64,000 nt of DNA from Eupeodes corollae (taxonomy: Eukaryota > Arthropoda > Insecta > Diptera > Syrphidae): positions 86,295,073-86,359,072 of the forward strand of contig NC_079149.1 of assembly GCF_945859685.1 (NCBI RefSeq). Reading direction: 5' to 3'. The first letter of the stretch is position 1. Every line of letters begins with the position of its first letter. Of the stretch, positions 31,141 through 41,479 are shown one piece after another. The position numbers and the translations under genes were made by a program. The notes below the pieces were generated by a model. The model made no database searches, was not told where the DNA came from, and worked only from the letters and a program-made list of their open reading frames with translations.

Positions 31141-31385
31141 TGAGTGTAGTATTTGTGGGAAAAGTTTACACAGTCAACGGGCCCTAAGAAATCACATGGA
31201 CAATGTGCATAAATGTGAAAGAATGTACAACTTATGAGAAATCATTCAAGAAAATTCAAGCTTTTAAAGAATACATCACCAGATACATAGGAGATCACTT
31301 GTATAAATGTGAGTATCAAAAGGAATTCCAAGAAAATATTGGGGGGAGCGTTTAAAAACCAAATAAAAATTCATGCTCATTAGAA
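31139..31385 (+). pseudogene. C2H2 zinc-finger protein fragment
   Basis: The first finger is well kept: YECSICGKSLHSQRALRNHM then DNVH, that is C-x2-C-x12-H-x4-H. A second finger is degenerate: CEY-KEFQEN, then after a frameshift AFKNQIKIHAH near 31350-31380. Stops lie between them (TGA after MYNL). It looks like a decayed exon of a multi-finger transcription factor. No flanking zinc-finger gene is present in the window. Confidence 0.65.
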
Positions 31386-31764
31386 AATACGATGATAGAG
31401 ATTCGGATAGATTCAGACATTTTTTGTGGTAGAAAAGTCTAGATAGACATTATTTGATTCTCTCCTCTCTCTACTTATCGGATTCTATAAAAGACGTGAC
31501 TTTCTAATGAGTTTAAGGTTGTTTTAAATAACACATTTTTTGTATATTTTCGTGAATTCAATAAATAGTTGAACCATACCTCGCTGGAAAATAGTGTTTC
31601 GAAAAATCTATCATCTAAAATTGTCTCTTAAGTCCTTGAAATATGTAAACGAAAGTTTAAGATACACATTGTTATTTTAAAGAAGATTTTTAAAAACTTA
31701 TGTTAACTGTTTCACTACCCCACCCTTTTGATTAAAAGTCTGGACCCGCCCTTGATGTTATTAT
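31386..31764. other. Intergenic DNA, nothing recognised
   Basis: AT-rich spacer downstream of the small minus-strand gene. A TATAAAAG at about 31487 has no gene attached. Confidence 0.45.
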
Positions 31765-31770
31765 TTTATT
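31765..31770 (-). terminator. Polyadenylation signal of the small gene
   Basis: AATAAA on the minus strand lies 10 bp after the TAA stop at 31781-31783. The closeness suggests a very short 3' UTR. Confidence 0.5.
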
Positions 31771-31780
31771 TTTCTTATTT

Positions 31781-32312
31781 TTAATTTTTGGCCAAATTAT
31801 CTTTTTTTAACATATCATTCAAAACAATTGATTTCAATTGATCGTCAACTTGACCCGTCTGAGAGGATTCTTCATCCATTAGTTTATCATTTTTTTCAAT
31901 GCTTTCAGTCCCACTTCTTGAGCTTTTGAGTGTATGTTCTTGAGAAATGCAATTTACCAAAGCACACTGCAAGCACTTAATGGTCTTTTTAATATCTACA
32001 CTGCAACAGTCAACTCTAAAAGTCAAATGAAATTATGAATCATCAGATCAATACATTTTTCAAATCAATCTACTCATTTTCCATTCCTTCAAGGAACTTA
32101 AGTGCCCAACTGATTTGACTTCCTCCAAGAGGAAGTGTTTTTCCTTGTCTTGAAGAAAATAGCATCCAAACAACAGCAATAGTGTGATCCAATAAAATAC
32201 AAAAGGATGGACAATAAGCTAGTATATTCTTATCTATAATTAATGGTTTATTGTTCATATCGACGAGGGAAAACGAATATGGGATTGGTTTGAATTCGTC
32301 TGTTTCTGACAT
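31781..32312 (-). CDS. Small two-exon gene, function unknown
   Basis: I do not recognise this protein. Exon 1 (32312-32074) begins ATG in a good fly context (aaaacaATG) and encodes MSETDEFKPIPYSFSLVDMN through SQISWALKFLEGMENE. A GTAGAT donor at 32073 and a TTTTAG acceptor at 32016 define a 58-bp intron. Exon 2 (32015-31781) continues in phase with VDCCSVDIKKTIKCLQCALV and ends NDMLKKDNLAKN-stop. Joined length is 157 residues. The middle is hydrophobic (LAYCPSFCILLDHTIAVVWM) but lacks a clear membrane segment, and the tail is acidic and Ser-rich. Phase agreement across a fly-sized intron and a nearby poly(A) signal favour a real gene. Cysteine spacing does not match a zinc motif I know. Confidence 0.6.
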
Positions 32313-32730
32313 TGTTTTCTAAATTAATTTAAATTCTTAAAAATAGTTATTTATTAGATAAGCAGACATTTGACTTACCTTTATTTTATATTTTCACGTT
32401 TTTAATTATACTTTTAATTTATCAAATTCAATTTTTATTCTAGTATCACATTCACAACCAATTTTCTTTTTTTTTTTTTAAATTTTCTGTTTTCAATTTA
32501 CGGGCAATTTTTGTTGACGTTTATTTTCCCGCTTTCCGGCTCAAGTGAAGAATATAGAACATAGAATATGGAAACATCGAAATGAAATCGTTCAGTGAAT
32601 GGGATTCATTTGGGACATAAGCTGTGTTCAATGAATACAAAATTGGAATTAATTTTGAAATCTAAAAATACATTTTTTGAGTGCTTTACAACACTATAAT
32701 ATATCTCAATTGTGTTATTGTTTATATAAA
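32313..32730. other. Upstream DNA of the small gene
   Basis: It should contain the promoter of the gene ending at 31781, but no clear core motif was identified. No coding signal is seen. Confidence 0.4.
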
Positions 32731-33302
32731 GGGAATTCACGATCGGGTGTAAATGGTCTTGCATCAGTGCATGTGCATATTTTTTGTGAATACAGATGCT
32801 CTACAGTAACAAAATATATGAATATGCACATGCTTTAGTATTGCAAACTTACTTCGCTGAAACCCTTAAGTATACAAATGCAGAAGCATGAGCAACAGTG
32901 TTTTGACAGCAATAAATCAGCTGATATTTAAATAATCAACATGGCTGATCTAATTAAAATAAATAAAAAAAGAGAAAAACCGAATAAAAAGTGGTCAATT
33001 GCCGCAATTATGTATAAAAATAATTGATTTACCTTCATCAATAATTGTAGCAGCAGCTTCTTCTATAAGCGAATCAATAATTTGTTTTTTTTTTCAGTTT
33101 TCCTCGGCATATTAAAACCAAAATAAACTTTTGAATTTCACATACAAATAAAAATAACTATAATCAACTGTTCTCACAACTGTCAAAAAACGTTGCAAGA
33201 ACGCCTTGCTTTTTATTTGCTTTTCGGGCGTTCACTATGTTGTGCATATATTTACACTCAAATGCAATTCCCAGACTAAAGGCACTAGATCGTGAGTTCC
33301 CC
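32731..33302. mobile_element. Inverted-repeat MITE
   Basis: The left end gGGAATTCACGATC and right end GATCGTGAGTTCCCc form a 14-bp inverted repeat with one mismatch. Imperfect complementary stretches (cttgcatcagtgcatgtgc, and gttgtgcatatatttacac) follow inside. The interior holds no full gene; the minus strand reads a short IDSLIEEAAATIIDEGK segment. GGG-starting ends suggest the PIF/Harbinger group, but the target duplication is not clear. Confidence 0.6.
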
Positions 33303-33613
33303 TATTATGTTCTTTTACAGACATTGTTTTTTAAATACAGGTGGAATGTTACTTAACGAACAGTGCTATGTAATATGTCTAAATCTGATTTTAACAAATT
33401 TAAATTTTGAAGTCAGTATAAATTAAACTCCCAGAAAAGAGACGTTTATATAATGAGCGCTTGCATTTTGATTTCAAAAACAAGTATTTTTAAGAAAAAT
33501 TAACAATTTTGTATTTTTTGTGAAACAATATCAGTATACCCACCACCACAATGAATACAGTAGTTTCAAAAATATGTTAGATAATATAGAAAAATAACAT
33601 AAAGTAAATAATA
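33303..33613. other. Intergenic DNA, nothing recognised
   Basis: AT-rich, without a coding frame or element ends. Confidence 0.4.
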
Positions 33614-33912
33614 AATTGGGTGGCGCAACAGTCCGTTTGAGAACTAGGGCCTAGTGACTGACAACTCTCAACCATTCCTGTGTGCGAGTACTGTTGTCAG
33701 GGATGGAAGGGACCTACAGTTTTAAGCCGAATCCGAACAGCAAATTTGAGAAAGCACTTTTCATGACAAGAATTACTCTTGGAGAATTTGTCAATTCCTC
33801 GCAAGAGGCAGTACCCGTAAACAAAAACTTTAGGTGGAATAGGCAGAGATCGAACCCAAGACTTCTCGCACGACAGTCCATCGCACTAACCATCGTGCCA
33901 CGGGTATACAGA
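33614..33912 (-). mobile_element. tRNA-derived SINE, copy B (best copy)
   Basis: A 9-bp target duplication TAAATAATA (33605-33613 and 33913-33921) frames this 299-bp copy. On the minus strand it starts tatacccgtggcacgatggt, followed by an A-box-like ggttagtgcgatgg and a B box GGTTCGATCTC. The body then leads to the 3' tail ggccctagttctcaaacgga, ctgttgcgccaccc. Pol III would transcribe it, and a LINE must supply the reverse transcriptase. Confidence 0.88.
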
Positions 33913-34149
33913 TAAATAATATACAAATCATAAATAAATGCAAGAAATATATAATAATTAAAATTAGCAGTTTTTTTTTAATTTCACACCAATACCCGAA
34001 AATCGTTCACACCAAACATTTACACGTTTTCATTTGACATTAAATTTGTTTTTTCACTGGCTGCCAAATTTTGTAGAGATGAAAAAATGTTGCTTTTTCT
34101 TAAATTATTTGTGAAAATAAAATGAATTCTAACCAATTCAAATTGAGCC

Positions 34150-34661
34150 GCAGAACTTTCGATATACTCTACAATGAACTAAAGGGTCTGAAAATGCTAA
34201 AAACAAACTTTAGTCTTATGTATGTGAATGGGATCCCGTCATTGAGTGGTTTAACAAATATTTCGATACGGTCATACAAAAAACTCTCAGTATATCACCA
34301 CCCTACGTCTCGGATGATGATAAAATGAAAATATCCAAGTACTTCCTTTCACATAGTGAAGATGTTCTATATGGTATGTATTCTCTCAAGATTCAATTTT
34401 TTGAAAATTCTTGAAGTGCAAACATTTTCTTAAGGATTTGTCTTTATCGTCGACACCCTAAAGTCAATAGTCCTTTTATGTGCTGTAATGGAGCAGCGTA
34501 TCAGCGCAGACAGGCCGTAAAACTAGCTCGTCTAGAAGAAGAGTTTCCACTGAAGTTCTGGGTTCGGGTGGAGTGGGCTCACGACATAAACCAACAAGAA
34601 CTACAAGCACGCTTGGCTGCTGCTATACTCTTTGTTTACTTCAACCGATCCGATTAATTCA
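34150..34661 (+). pseudogene. ATP synthase F1 assembly factor 2 (ATPAF2/ATP12), 3' part
   Basis: The functional protein is a mitochondrial chaperone for the F1 alpha subunit. The first exon piece reads TFDILYNELKGLKMLKTN; after about 17 extra bases it continues EWDPVIEWFNKYFDTVIQKT and DDDKMKISKYFLSHSEDVLY. A 61-bp intron (34374-34434, GTATGT...TTAAG) joins in phase to GFVFIVDTLKSIVLLCAVME. One missing base at about 34514 then shifts the frame, after which KLARLEEEFPLKFWVRVEWA, HDINQQELQARLAAAILF and a stop follow. The strongly conserved EWDP, RLEEE and EWAHD-QEL-AR blocks identify the family. The N-terminal half is absent. Two frameshifts and the missing 5' half indicate a pseudogene, though base-call errors could explain the single-base gap. 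Confidence 0.75.
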
Positions 34662-34709
34662 CTAAGGAGAAGCTAATTGTCTACAAATTATATCATAGAA
34701 TCGACAACA

Positions 34710-34742
34710 AATAAAACTGTTACAACAAAAATTCATTTTATT
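34710..34742. terminator. Two convergent polyadenylation signals
   Basis: AATAAA at 34710-34715 serves the plus-strand ATPAF2 remnant. TTTATT at 34737-34742 (AATAAA on the minus strand) serves the HPF1 remnant. The two 3' ends overlap. Confidence 0.55.
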
Positions 34743-34822
34743 TAAAACATTTTCTTTTTTCTTTCACAACAAACTCAATCCAAAATACTGCTTATGACTA
34801 TTGCTTCTGGCCAAATGTGCCT

Positions 34823-35200
34823 TCAGAATCGAAATATATATTGTGGCCATCTGAACAAATTATAGGCGGGGCTGAAAAGATTCTGAACGATTTCGTGTAG
34901 GTCCTTATGGCCAAAGCAAAGAAGGTCAATTCCTAGTTCAAGATTCCTACCAAAATCACACTCATCCAGAGCAATCACTGAAGCGGTTATGATGGACTGC
35001 AATTTGCATGACTATCTCCTTAACTTCTTCCATCGAGAACTCGCCTAATTTGTCCAAACCACTGAGGATCTTCTTGATGTTGGCATCGCTCTCCATTAAG
35101 GGGCGATAGTCCACTGTTGTGGTTTTATTCACTTTAACAACGATTCCCACATTGTGGAATGTTTTTGCCACAAATTTTCCTAGCCCGCTGTGACTTAATT
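34823..35200 (-). pseudogene. Histone PARylation factor 1 (HPF1) last exon, frameshifted
   Basis: HPF1 completes the active site of PARP1/2 for serine ADP-ribosylation in the nucleus. A splice acceptor (GTTTTATTTACAG, ending 35201) opens an exon reading LSHSGLGKFVAKTFHNVGIV, VKVNKTTTVDYRPLMESDAN, IKKILSGLDK. After a small indel at about 34975 it continues IALDECDFGRNLELGIDLLC, FGHKDLHEIVQNLFSPAYNL and a stop. The DECDFG-LELGxDL-C block and the later AYNL are family hallmarks, and the Asp-Glu pair corresponds to the catalytic acidic residues of human HPF1. No earlier exon is visible upstream. The frame break suggests a decayed fragment. Confidence 0.75.
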
Positions 35201-35559
35201 CTGTAAATAAAACCACTACCAAATTTATTTCAAAATGAAATTTTTGTTTTGACAGCAGCCATCAGCTATTTTGTTTACATTAATTTGAGCGCTGAATGTT
35301 TCGAAAGGTTTGTTTGTTTAGTTCAACTTTAAATTGCTTCTAATTTTCGAGAGGTTTACCAAAAGTGAATGGGAAAACTTGAATTTTCGCGAAAACCGGG
35401 TTTTGAACTTGGTGTGAAAAACCTATAAGAGATCATTTTTATGAAGTATAACACCTGAGTTTATTTTCGAAACTCTTAAAAAGACAAAAACTTTCAAGTT
35501 AAAACTGTAATTAGCTCAAACCTTTTTTCTAGAACATTAAAGCACATGACATTTTGCTA
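35201..35559. other. Intron-like or intergenic DNA
   Basis: It lies upstream of the HPF1 exon. No further HPF1 coding sequence was found. Confidence 0.4.
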
Positions 35560-35840
35560 CATTAAGATGAAGAGAATTTGTTTCAAACTATTTTTGGTCC
35601 ATTGTTAGTAAATAAAAGGAATAGAAATAGTCTTATGTGGCTACCGTAAGGGACTCCAGATGGAACATTAATAGGGTCAGAAAATAATCCATCAATTTTT
35701 ACTATTTCTACAAATTTTTCAAATATCTTTGGGATAACTCAAATCTTGCAAATGGGCCTGATTGATATTTTTTCCGATTACTTCACAATATTGATTTTTA
35801 AGGTCTTGAGTTGATTGTAGAGTATTGAATTAGTCCTTCT
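35560..35840 (-). pseudogene. LINE reverse transcriptase fragment
   Basis: The minus strand reads RPICKI-stop-VIPKIFEKFVEI, then PINVPSGVPYGSHIRLFLF. These correspond to the YRPICKLSVIPKLFEKIV and SSGVPQGSHLGPLLF motifs seen intact at 62380-62760, so the piece belongs to that jockey-like family. A central part is missing. Confidence 0.7.
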
Positions 35841-36310
35841 ATTTCACAGGCAAAAAAGTCTAAGGCTGACCATACACGATAGAGCCAAACATTCATGTAG
35901 ACCATGTGAGTTAAATAAAAGAATTGTTTCTTATTTTTGTAATATTAATTAACTTTATTATTAAAACCCGACTGGCAGAACATTCAAGTCTCTTGCCATC
36001 GTATACCTACTATAAAATGGGGTTACTAATTTCTAGCACGTTTTTGTGAATACAAGTATAATAATTTTAAGATATTTTTCCAAAGAAAGGTCTGGAAATA
36101 TTTAATTTATTCTATAAAAATATTTTTTTAAGTTAATTACTATGCAAGTACACATATGTATATTTGTTTTTGCTTAAAATGAAAAAAAAAACAAAAATAA
36201 TCAATCTGTCAAAATTCGTTGTCGTGCATGTCCAGCTTAAGGATGTAATTTATGCTTATTAGAATTTTAATTATTTTTTTGGTAAAAATGTTGCTCTGTA
36301 TTATAAACAA
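35841..36310. other. Intergenic DNA, nothing recognised
   Basis: AT-rich sequence without coding signals. Confidence 0.4.
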
Positions 36311-36313
36311 TAA

Positions 36314-38347
36314 GGCTAGGCGCGCACATGCAACTTTTAGTTTCAAAACTGTTTGGTTTCTAAACTGAGCACTATAGACTTATACGAGAGTCCGCACACA
36401 TGCAGAAACTATTCGGTCGCCCATTCAAGCAACTTTTTAGTTTGTGTTTTGACACAAACTAAACGATCACCCCAAACCAATTCCTTAGTTTGTGTCACAA
36501 GGAATTATAGGTAACTGCGCGCACATTCAACTAAATCGTTGAATAATTTTCTTTAAGTGCAAGAGAGAAACAAACTTAGTCATTGTTTTCCTTTCACAAA
36601 AAATTCTGAGGGAAGGGTATCACCTTACATCTCAATTTCACCAGTTTTCTCTTTCATACATTGATTGCGAAAATTTATTAGTTGCTTAAACCCATAAAAA
36701 ATGTCTGTATCCTTCTATGATACACGTAACTGCGCGCACATGCAACTAAATAGTTTCTTTCGTATGTTTGTATTAATGCATTTCAGTCGAATGATTCTTT
36801 GAAGTGTGACGAGGTTAGTTGGATACTTCCAGACGCGCAGAATAATATATCCTTCTCGTAAGTTTGTTTTCATAATTCAATTTGCTACTTTTTAAACGTC
36901 AAATGTATTTATGTACTGAAAGGAGGTGGTTATTATTATTTGTAGCTCAAAACAAAACATATTTTTAATTTTTTTTTATTTTCAGATTATTATGTAATAA
37001 TATCAAAGTGCGTCATCGTTTAAAAAATGGAATAAAGCATAATCCCTCATCAAACGGTACAATTATTTCAAATGCAATTTTGCCTCTCACAAATGGGAAT
37101 GTTAAGAATAAAACAACGCTGTTGCCGTCGAATCCGAATGATATTAACCAGACTGCAAATGGAAAGTAACATAAACAACACTGCAACGGAAAAGCAGCCA
37201 CAGGAGCAGCAGAATCAGAAAGAGGAAGATTCTATGATGATCCTAATCGGAGCAAATCTTCATTCGAACATATCTTGGATTTTACCTGCTCATGATATTG
37301 GGCTACATCAATCAATTGATGTGTGACCCAAAAGTCGCGAAAGAAAATAATCGAGAGGTAAGATGACGATTTGAATCGATTTGAAATCCACGAACTGACT
37401 ATATCTATCGGAGAGCTCGAGATTGCTGAAATCTACCGATTTGCAGTGTCCCTGGGGCGGAGGTAACCCTCAAGGACTACGGTTGGACATTCGAGTCCAC
37501 TGGAACAGAAACACGATGTCTGAACCTGAAGTACAACTACTTGGTAAAAGAATCATGCATCGATTATACTTGGTATTCGATTGTCAGGAGCCACAACAAA
37601 AGTATTCAGAAAACAAAAACATGAAAGATCTGGACAGTATTCTGATTATTGTCCAAGGTGTTTTCAGTATGGAGGGTTTGATTGTCCGATTCCATGAGGT
37701 AATTGCATTAATGAAAAAATACAAAGCTTATTTGTATTTGGATGCGGCGCATAGTGTGGGAGCGATGGGACCAAATGGTCGCGGTTTTATTGACCATTCT
37801 AATGGGCTTTGGCAGTGCTGGCGGTTAAATTGATGAAATAAGTGATTCGGTAGGCCTAAATTATTAACGTTAACCACGAAATCTTAATCTGATTACTTAT
37901 TAAGTTAAAAGGAATAAATAAATAATAATAAATAAAGGAATAAGTTCATTTTATGATTCGTTAAATAAGAATGTCTGAGAAGGTATAAGCATAAAGTTAG
38001 TTACTGAAGATCTATTATATTTTTTTAAAAGATGTTTTATTTTCATTGAAAAAAGATAACATCTATCAAAAATGGCAGTGCTAAAAAACCTTTTGGCAAC
38101 CGAAAGGAAACCAAAAAAGGAAAATCGCAGTCGTCTAGTAGCCACAATTTTGTTGGGTATATTTTGTTTTGTGTCAATTTGTAAAAATCCATTTCCAGAA
38201 ATTTGTATTGACTTATGATATTAAAAAAAATATATATAATTTTGAATTCCAACAATATATCTACTCTTTTCTTTCATAACCAAAAGAATAGGGCAACTAA
38301 TGATCAAACTATTTGGTTTCGAAAAAGTTGCATTTGTGCGCCTAGCC
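36314..38347. mobile_element. Harbinger-type inverted-repeat element carrying a host gene piece
   Basis: The left end GGCTAGGCGCGCACATGCAA and the right end (minus strand) GGCTAGGCGCACAAATGCAA are inverted repeats of about 25 bp, both running on into an A-C-T-T-T-T stretch. They are flanked by a TAA duplication (36311-36313 and 38348-38350), as PIF/Harbinger elements produce. The motif GCGCACATgCAACTAAA recurs near 36516 and 36731, and more weakly near 36390, perhaps as transposase-binding sites. No transposase is encoded, so movement would need one in trans. The middle (36800-37835) is derived from a serine palmitoyltransferase gene. Confidence 0.75.
36800..37835 (+). pseudogene. Serine palmitoyltransferase subunit 2 (SPTLC2/lace) fragment
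   Basis: The enzyme makes 3-ketosphinganine from serine and palmitoyl-CoA at the ER. A putative 5' UTR intron (36858-36985, CTC-GTAAGT to TTTTCAG) precedes a start region near 37027. Decayed coding sequence follows: LMCDPKVAKENNRE (about 37320-37355), RFES..YIYRRARDC, ICSVPGAEVTLKDYGWTFES, TGTETRCLNLKYNYL, NHASIILGIRLSGATTKVF, LIIVQGVFSMEG, KKYKAYLYLDAAHSVGAMG and finally MG-FGSAGG. Multiple small deletions and stops occur. One deletion removes the TFTKS block holding the PLP-binding lysine, and DEAHS has become DAAHS. The protein cannot be functional. It lies wholly inside an inverted-repeat element. Confidence 0.8.
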
Positions 38348-38350
38348 TAA

Positions 38351-39699
38351 GTGGCATACATTATCTTGCTTCAATAGTAAATGCCCCCTAAAGTTGACTT
38401 CATCCATTGGTTCCATTTGTGCCCGGTTTAAATTTCCAATATTATTGATAATTATCTCCGATGGATTGACAGAGCAGAAAAGTGATTTTTTAACAATATT
38501 TCTTATTCATTCTCACCTAGCAATAGCATTAGATTTGCATTTCGCTTTATCCTTTTTGAATTGTTCGATAAAATTTTATATTTGTGAGCATTCCGAGACC
38601 TAAAAAGTTGAAACTGGTTAATTTAGTTTGTTTGGCTTCATAATGCTGTTAAAAATCTTACGATATTACAAATATTATCAATTTCAATTATAGAATTCAA
38701 TTACGAAAAACGTTGGTCTTAACGTTTCCTTCTGTTTTTTTTTTTCTCAAGAGAAAATACCGTTAAATCACAAACAAAATATTTTCTTAACTCTACTTTT
38801 TTTGTATTTAGTTTTTCGAGCCACTAAGACCCCTTAAACAATTTTTGTCTATTGGATCGTGTGAAGTACTAACTTATTAAAGGGCCATAATGCTGCCCCC
38901 TTGCACCTACACTGCTTGGAAAAGTGAAGTGGCACAAGGTTGGGTATTGCCGAAGTACTTTTCGCATTTGAACACTAGAATGCGTAAAATCTCTTTTTTT
39001 ACTTTTTGTTCTACTTAAAAAGCACCTGCATTGAATTCAATTAAATTTTCTTAAAATTTATTTATTACTTAAAAATAAAATCTAAAAAAAATCAATAAAA
39101 TCCCTCTTAAAAATCAAGCATGGCAGTAGTGAAACAAAAAACAGGGAAGAAATGTCAAAAGCAACCATATTTGCGTGTGTTAAATGTGAAAATCAACGTA
39201 TACTTGTTCTGAAACTGCGATAATTATTATTTACTGTCAATTAAAAAAAACGCGTGTGGAACCTCAAGCTGCGGTAAGGGAAATTTAAGCCCCTTTAACA
39301 CTGTTACAAGTAGGGTACTTCATCCACCCAATAACTTAGGTGAGACATTATTTTCTAGCTATACCCACACAGCTGTTGTGAAACACTTATGCAAATTATA
39401 TCTGCTAAATAAGTTCCAAGTAACTTGTGTGTGTTTTTACTTAAATATTCTTTAACACGCCCCTACCCTCTAAAATAAAAATCTCTGTTGCCAAGTCAAA
39501 TTTGTAGTGTGTAGAGAGCCTTAATTAGAAAATCATTGCGCAGAATTGAATTTTGCCACTGAATTTGTTCATCTTCTTCATTTCTTCGCTAGCCGGCAAA
39601 CAAGAATTTTCGAACAAGAAAATATCTGGAGTTTTTGGGACAAAGTGACAGCTAGCTTCATTTTGAGTACCGCTAGACGGCCATTTTCGATATTCACCC
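38351..39699. other. Intergenic DNA, nothing recognised
   Basis: About 1.3 kb of AT-rich sequence with no coding motifs, element ends or RNA genes that I can support. Confidence 0.45.
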
Positions 39700-40660
39700 C
39701 ATCATTTATTTTTTGTCAGTTTTGTGTGTCCCGTTCATCTTCATCTTCGAGTTCGAATCGAATCGAAATTAAATTTTTATTTCCAATATGTCATATAGTA
39801 GTGTCGGTATGTAATATTTTTCTTCCGCCGCGAATGTGTGAAAAAAGAAAAACACAATTTTGTTGTAATTAATTTCGCGAGTTATTAATCTCCATTTTGT
39901 ATATTAAAAACAAATTCCACCAAAAACTTTACGCCGTAAATGCAACAATTCACTTAAAAACTTCGATTGCAATTCCTTCGTGAAAAACGTGCGAAATCCC
40001 GACCGAAAGCAAAATTGTACCATTTTTCCAGAGCATATATCTCGCAAAAGGTAATGAAAGAAGAAAAGAAAAAAAAGAAAGAACTTTTATAATAAGCAAA
40101 AGACAAAAGAATTTTGCCTTTGCTATCGCTCCGAAAAGTGACCGCTAACCCGAATAAAATTAAATTATTGTGTAAATTTATTATAAAAGTAGAAAATATA
40201 TATTCCTTCTGATTGCTTATTTAATTTAAAATCAAAATGCGATAAGCTGTTAGCTGGCTGTGCTTTGGCTGGCTGGCTGACTGGCTGGCCATCGTCATCA
40301 TCCTTTCGAGTTTAAAGAAGCGACAGCGACAGAGGAGCGAGAAACGGAGACGACAGACGAAGTGTGTGCGAGACATTTCGATTTTTCTGCTGTTCTCGAT
40401 TTTCCCCCACTTGTATGTGAAACTGAAAAATTCGGTTTATGCACTTTTGCATATATTTTTGTGTTTTAATTTAGAGAATTTTTATAAAACAAATGAATGG
40501 AATCAATTTTCCAAATTCCACAGAGAAACGATTGTTGTGGGATTTTTGCGTTGTTTGTTGGTTTTTTTTTTGTATTGGCTATCATCATCTTAATCGGAGA
40601 AAAGGTGTGGTGAGCTTGTTAGCTATGTTTTACATATTCGGTGGTTAATAATCCTGGAAG
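39700..40660 (+). promoter_or_regulatory. Possible promoter and 5' UTR of an off-window gene
   Basis: This stretch differs from its surroundings. An initiator-like TCAGTT sits at about 39716, followed by long stop-filled but non-repetitive sequence and a strong donor CGCAAAAG-GTAATG at 40051. A GC-richer block at 40240-40380 has ggctggctggctgactggct and agcgacagcgacagaggagc. It looks like fly 5' UTR exons with an intron between, reading to the right. No start codon or downstream exon could be assigned, so this is tentative. Confidence 0.3.
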
Positions 40661-41479
40661 AGCCTTAAAAGTTCAGGAATAATATAGCTGCCAAGAGCAG
40701 AGTGCTGGTAACAATATTTTGTTTGTTTTTATCTTCAAAATGTCTGATGATGATTTGCAAAATTGATGTAAGGATTAGGGGGCCTTGCGAAGTTCGACGT
40801 TTCCAAGTCAAAAAAATGTTTTTCTATTTATACAGTTTCAAGATACTATGAACTTTTCTACCCACCTGTCTATATTTATACTTTTTTTAAAAGCCAGGTA
40901 CTTTATATATTTAAGTAGGTATGTATTTTTATCCACAAAAGCAGATTCGGCTAATTAAAATTTGTTCATAAATCACACATCATGAATATACCGCATGCTT
41001 AAGTTGTTAAAATTAAGCAATGGTAGGTCAGAAAAACAGGAGAGTCACATCAAATTAGCAAAGCTTGTCCTGTGCATTGGTGTTTTCTTAGCATATTTTA
41101 TTTGTTATAGGTTATAGGAAGGATAAATGTATAGTCTACGGCCGTCGTTGTACGTATTCTCTTAGAGTCGCTAGCCATATTATTGGAAGCACTGAAGAAT
41201 TTGCATGATAAATAATCTAAGTATAAACTTTAAATCGATAAATTTGTTATATTTCTATAAGAAAATAAGAAAACCTAATTAAGATACCTCAAAATTAAGA
41301 TTTTGCAGAAAATCTATAGTGTGTCTAATAATATGCCATGGGACAGTACTTTAAAGTTAGAAATAAATTCGTTGTTTATAAGAGGCATCATCAAATTTGT
41401 TTATTTGTTGTTTACTATGAAAATGTTTATCAAATAAAAAATATTAGAAAGTTTTTTTCTTCAATAGGATAAAATTAAA
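40661..41479. other. Intergenic or intronic DNA, nothing recognised
   Basis: No coding, RNA or repeat signal is supportable. Confidence 0.4.

Noticed and set aside
37354..37445. Intron inside the serine palmitoyltransferase fragment (GTAAGA...TTGCAG)
   Set aside because: The stretch translates in frame as decayed coding sequence (RFES, YIYRRARDC, NLPICSVPG), so it is exon with stops.
37951..38255. Two overlapping minus-strand frames rich in Phe
   Set aside because: They lie in the non-coding right part of the inverted-repeat element and show no motif.
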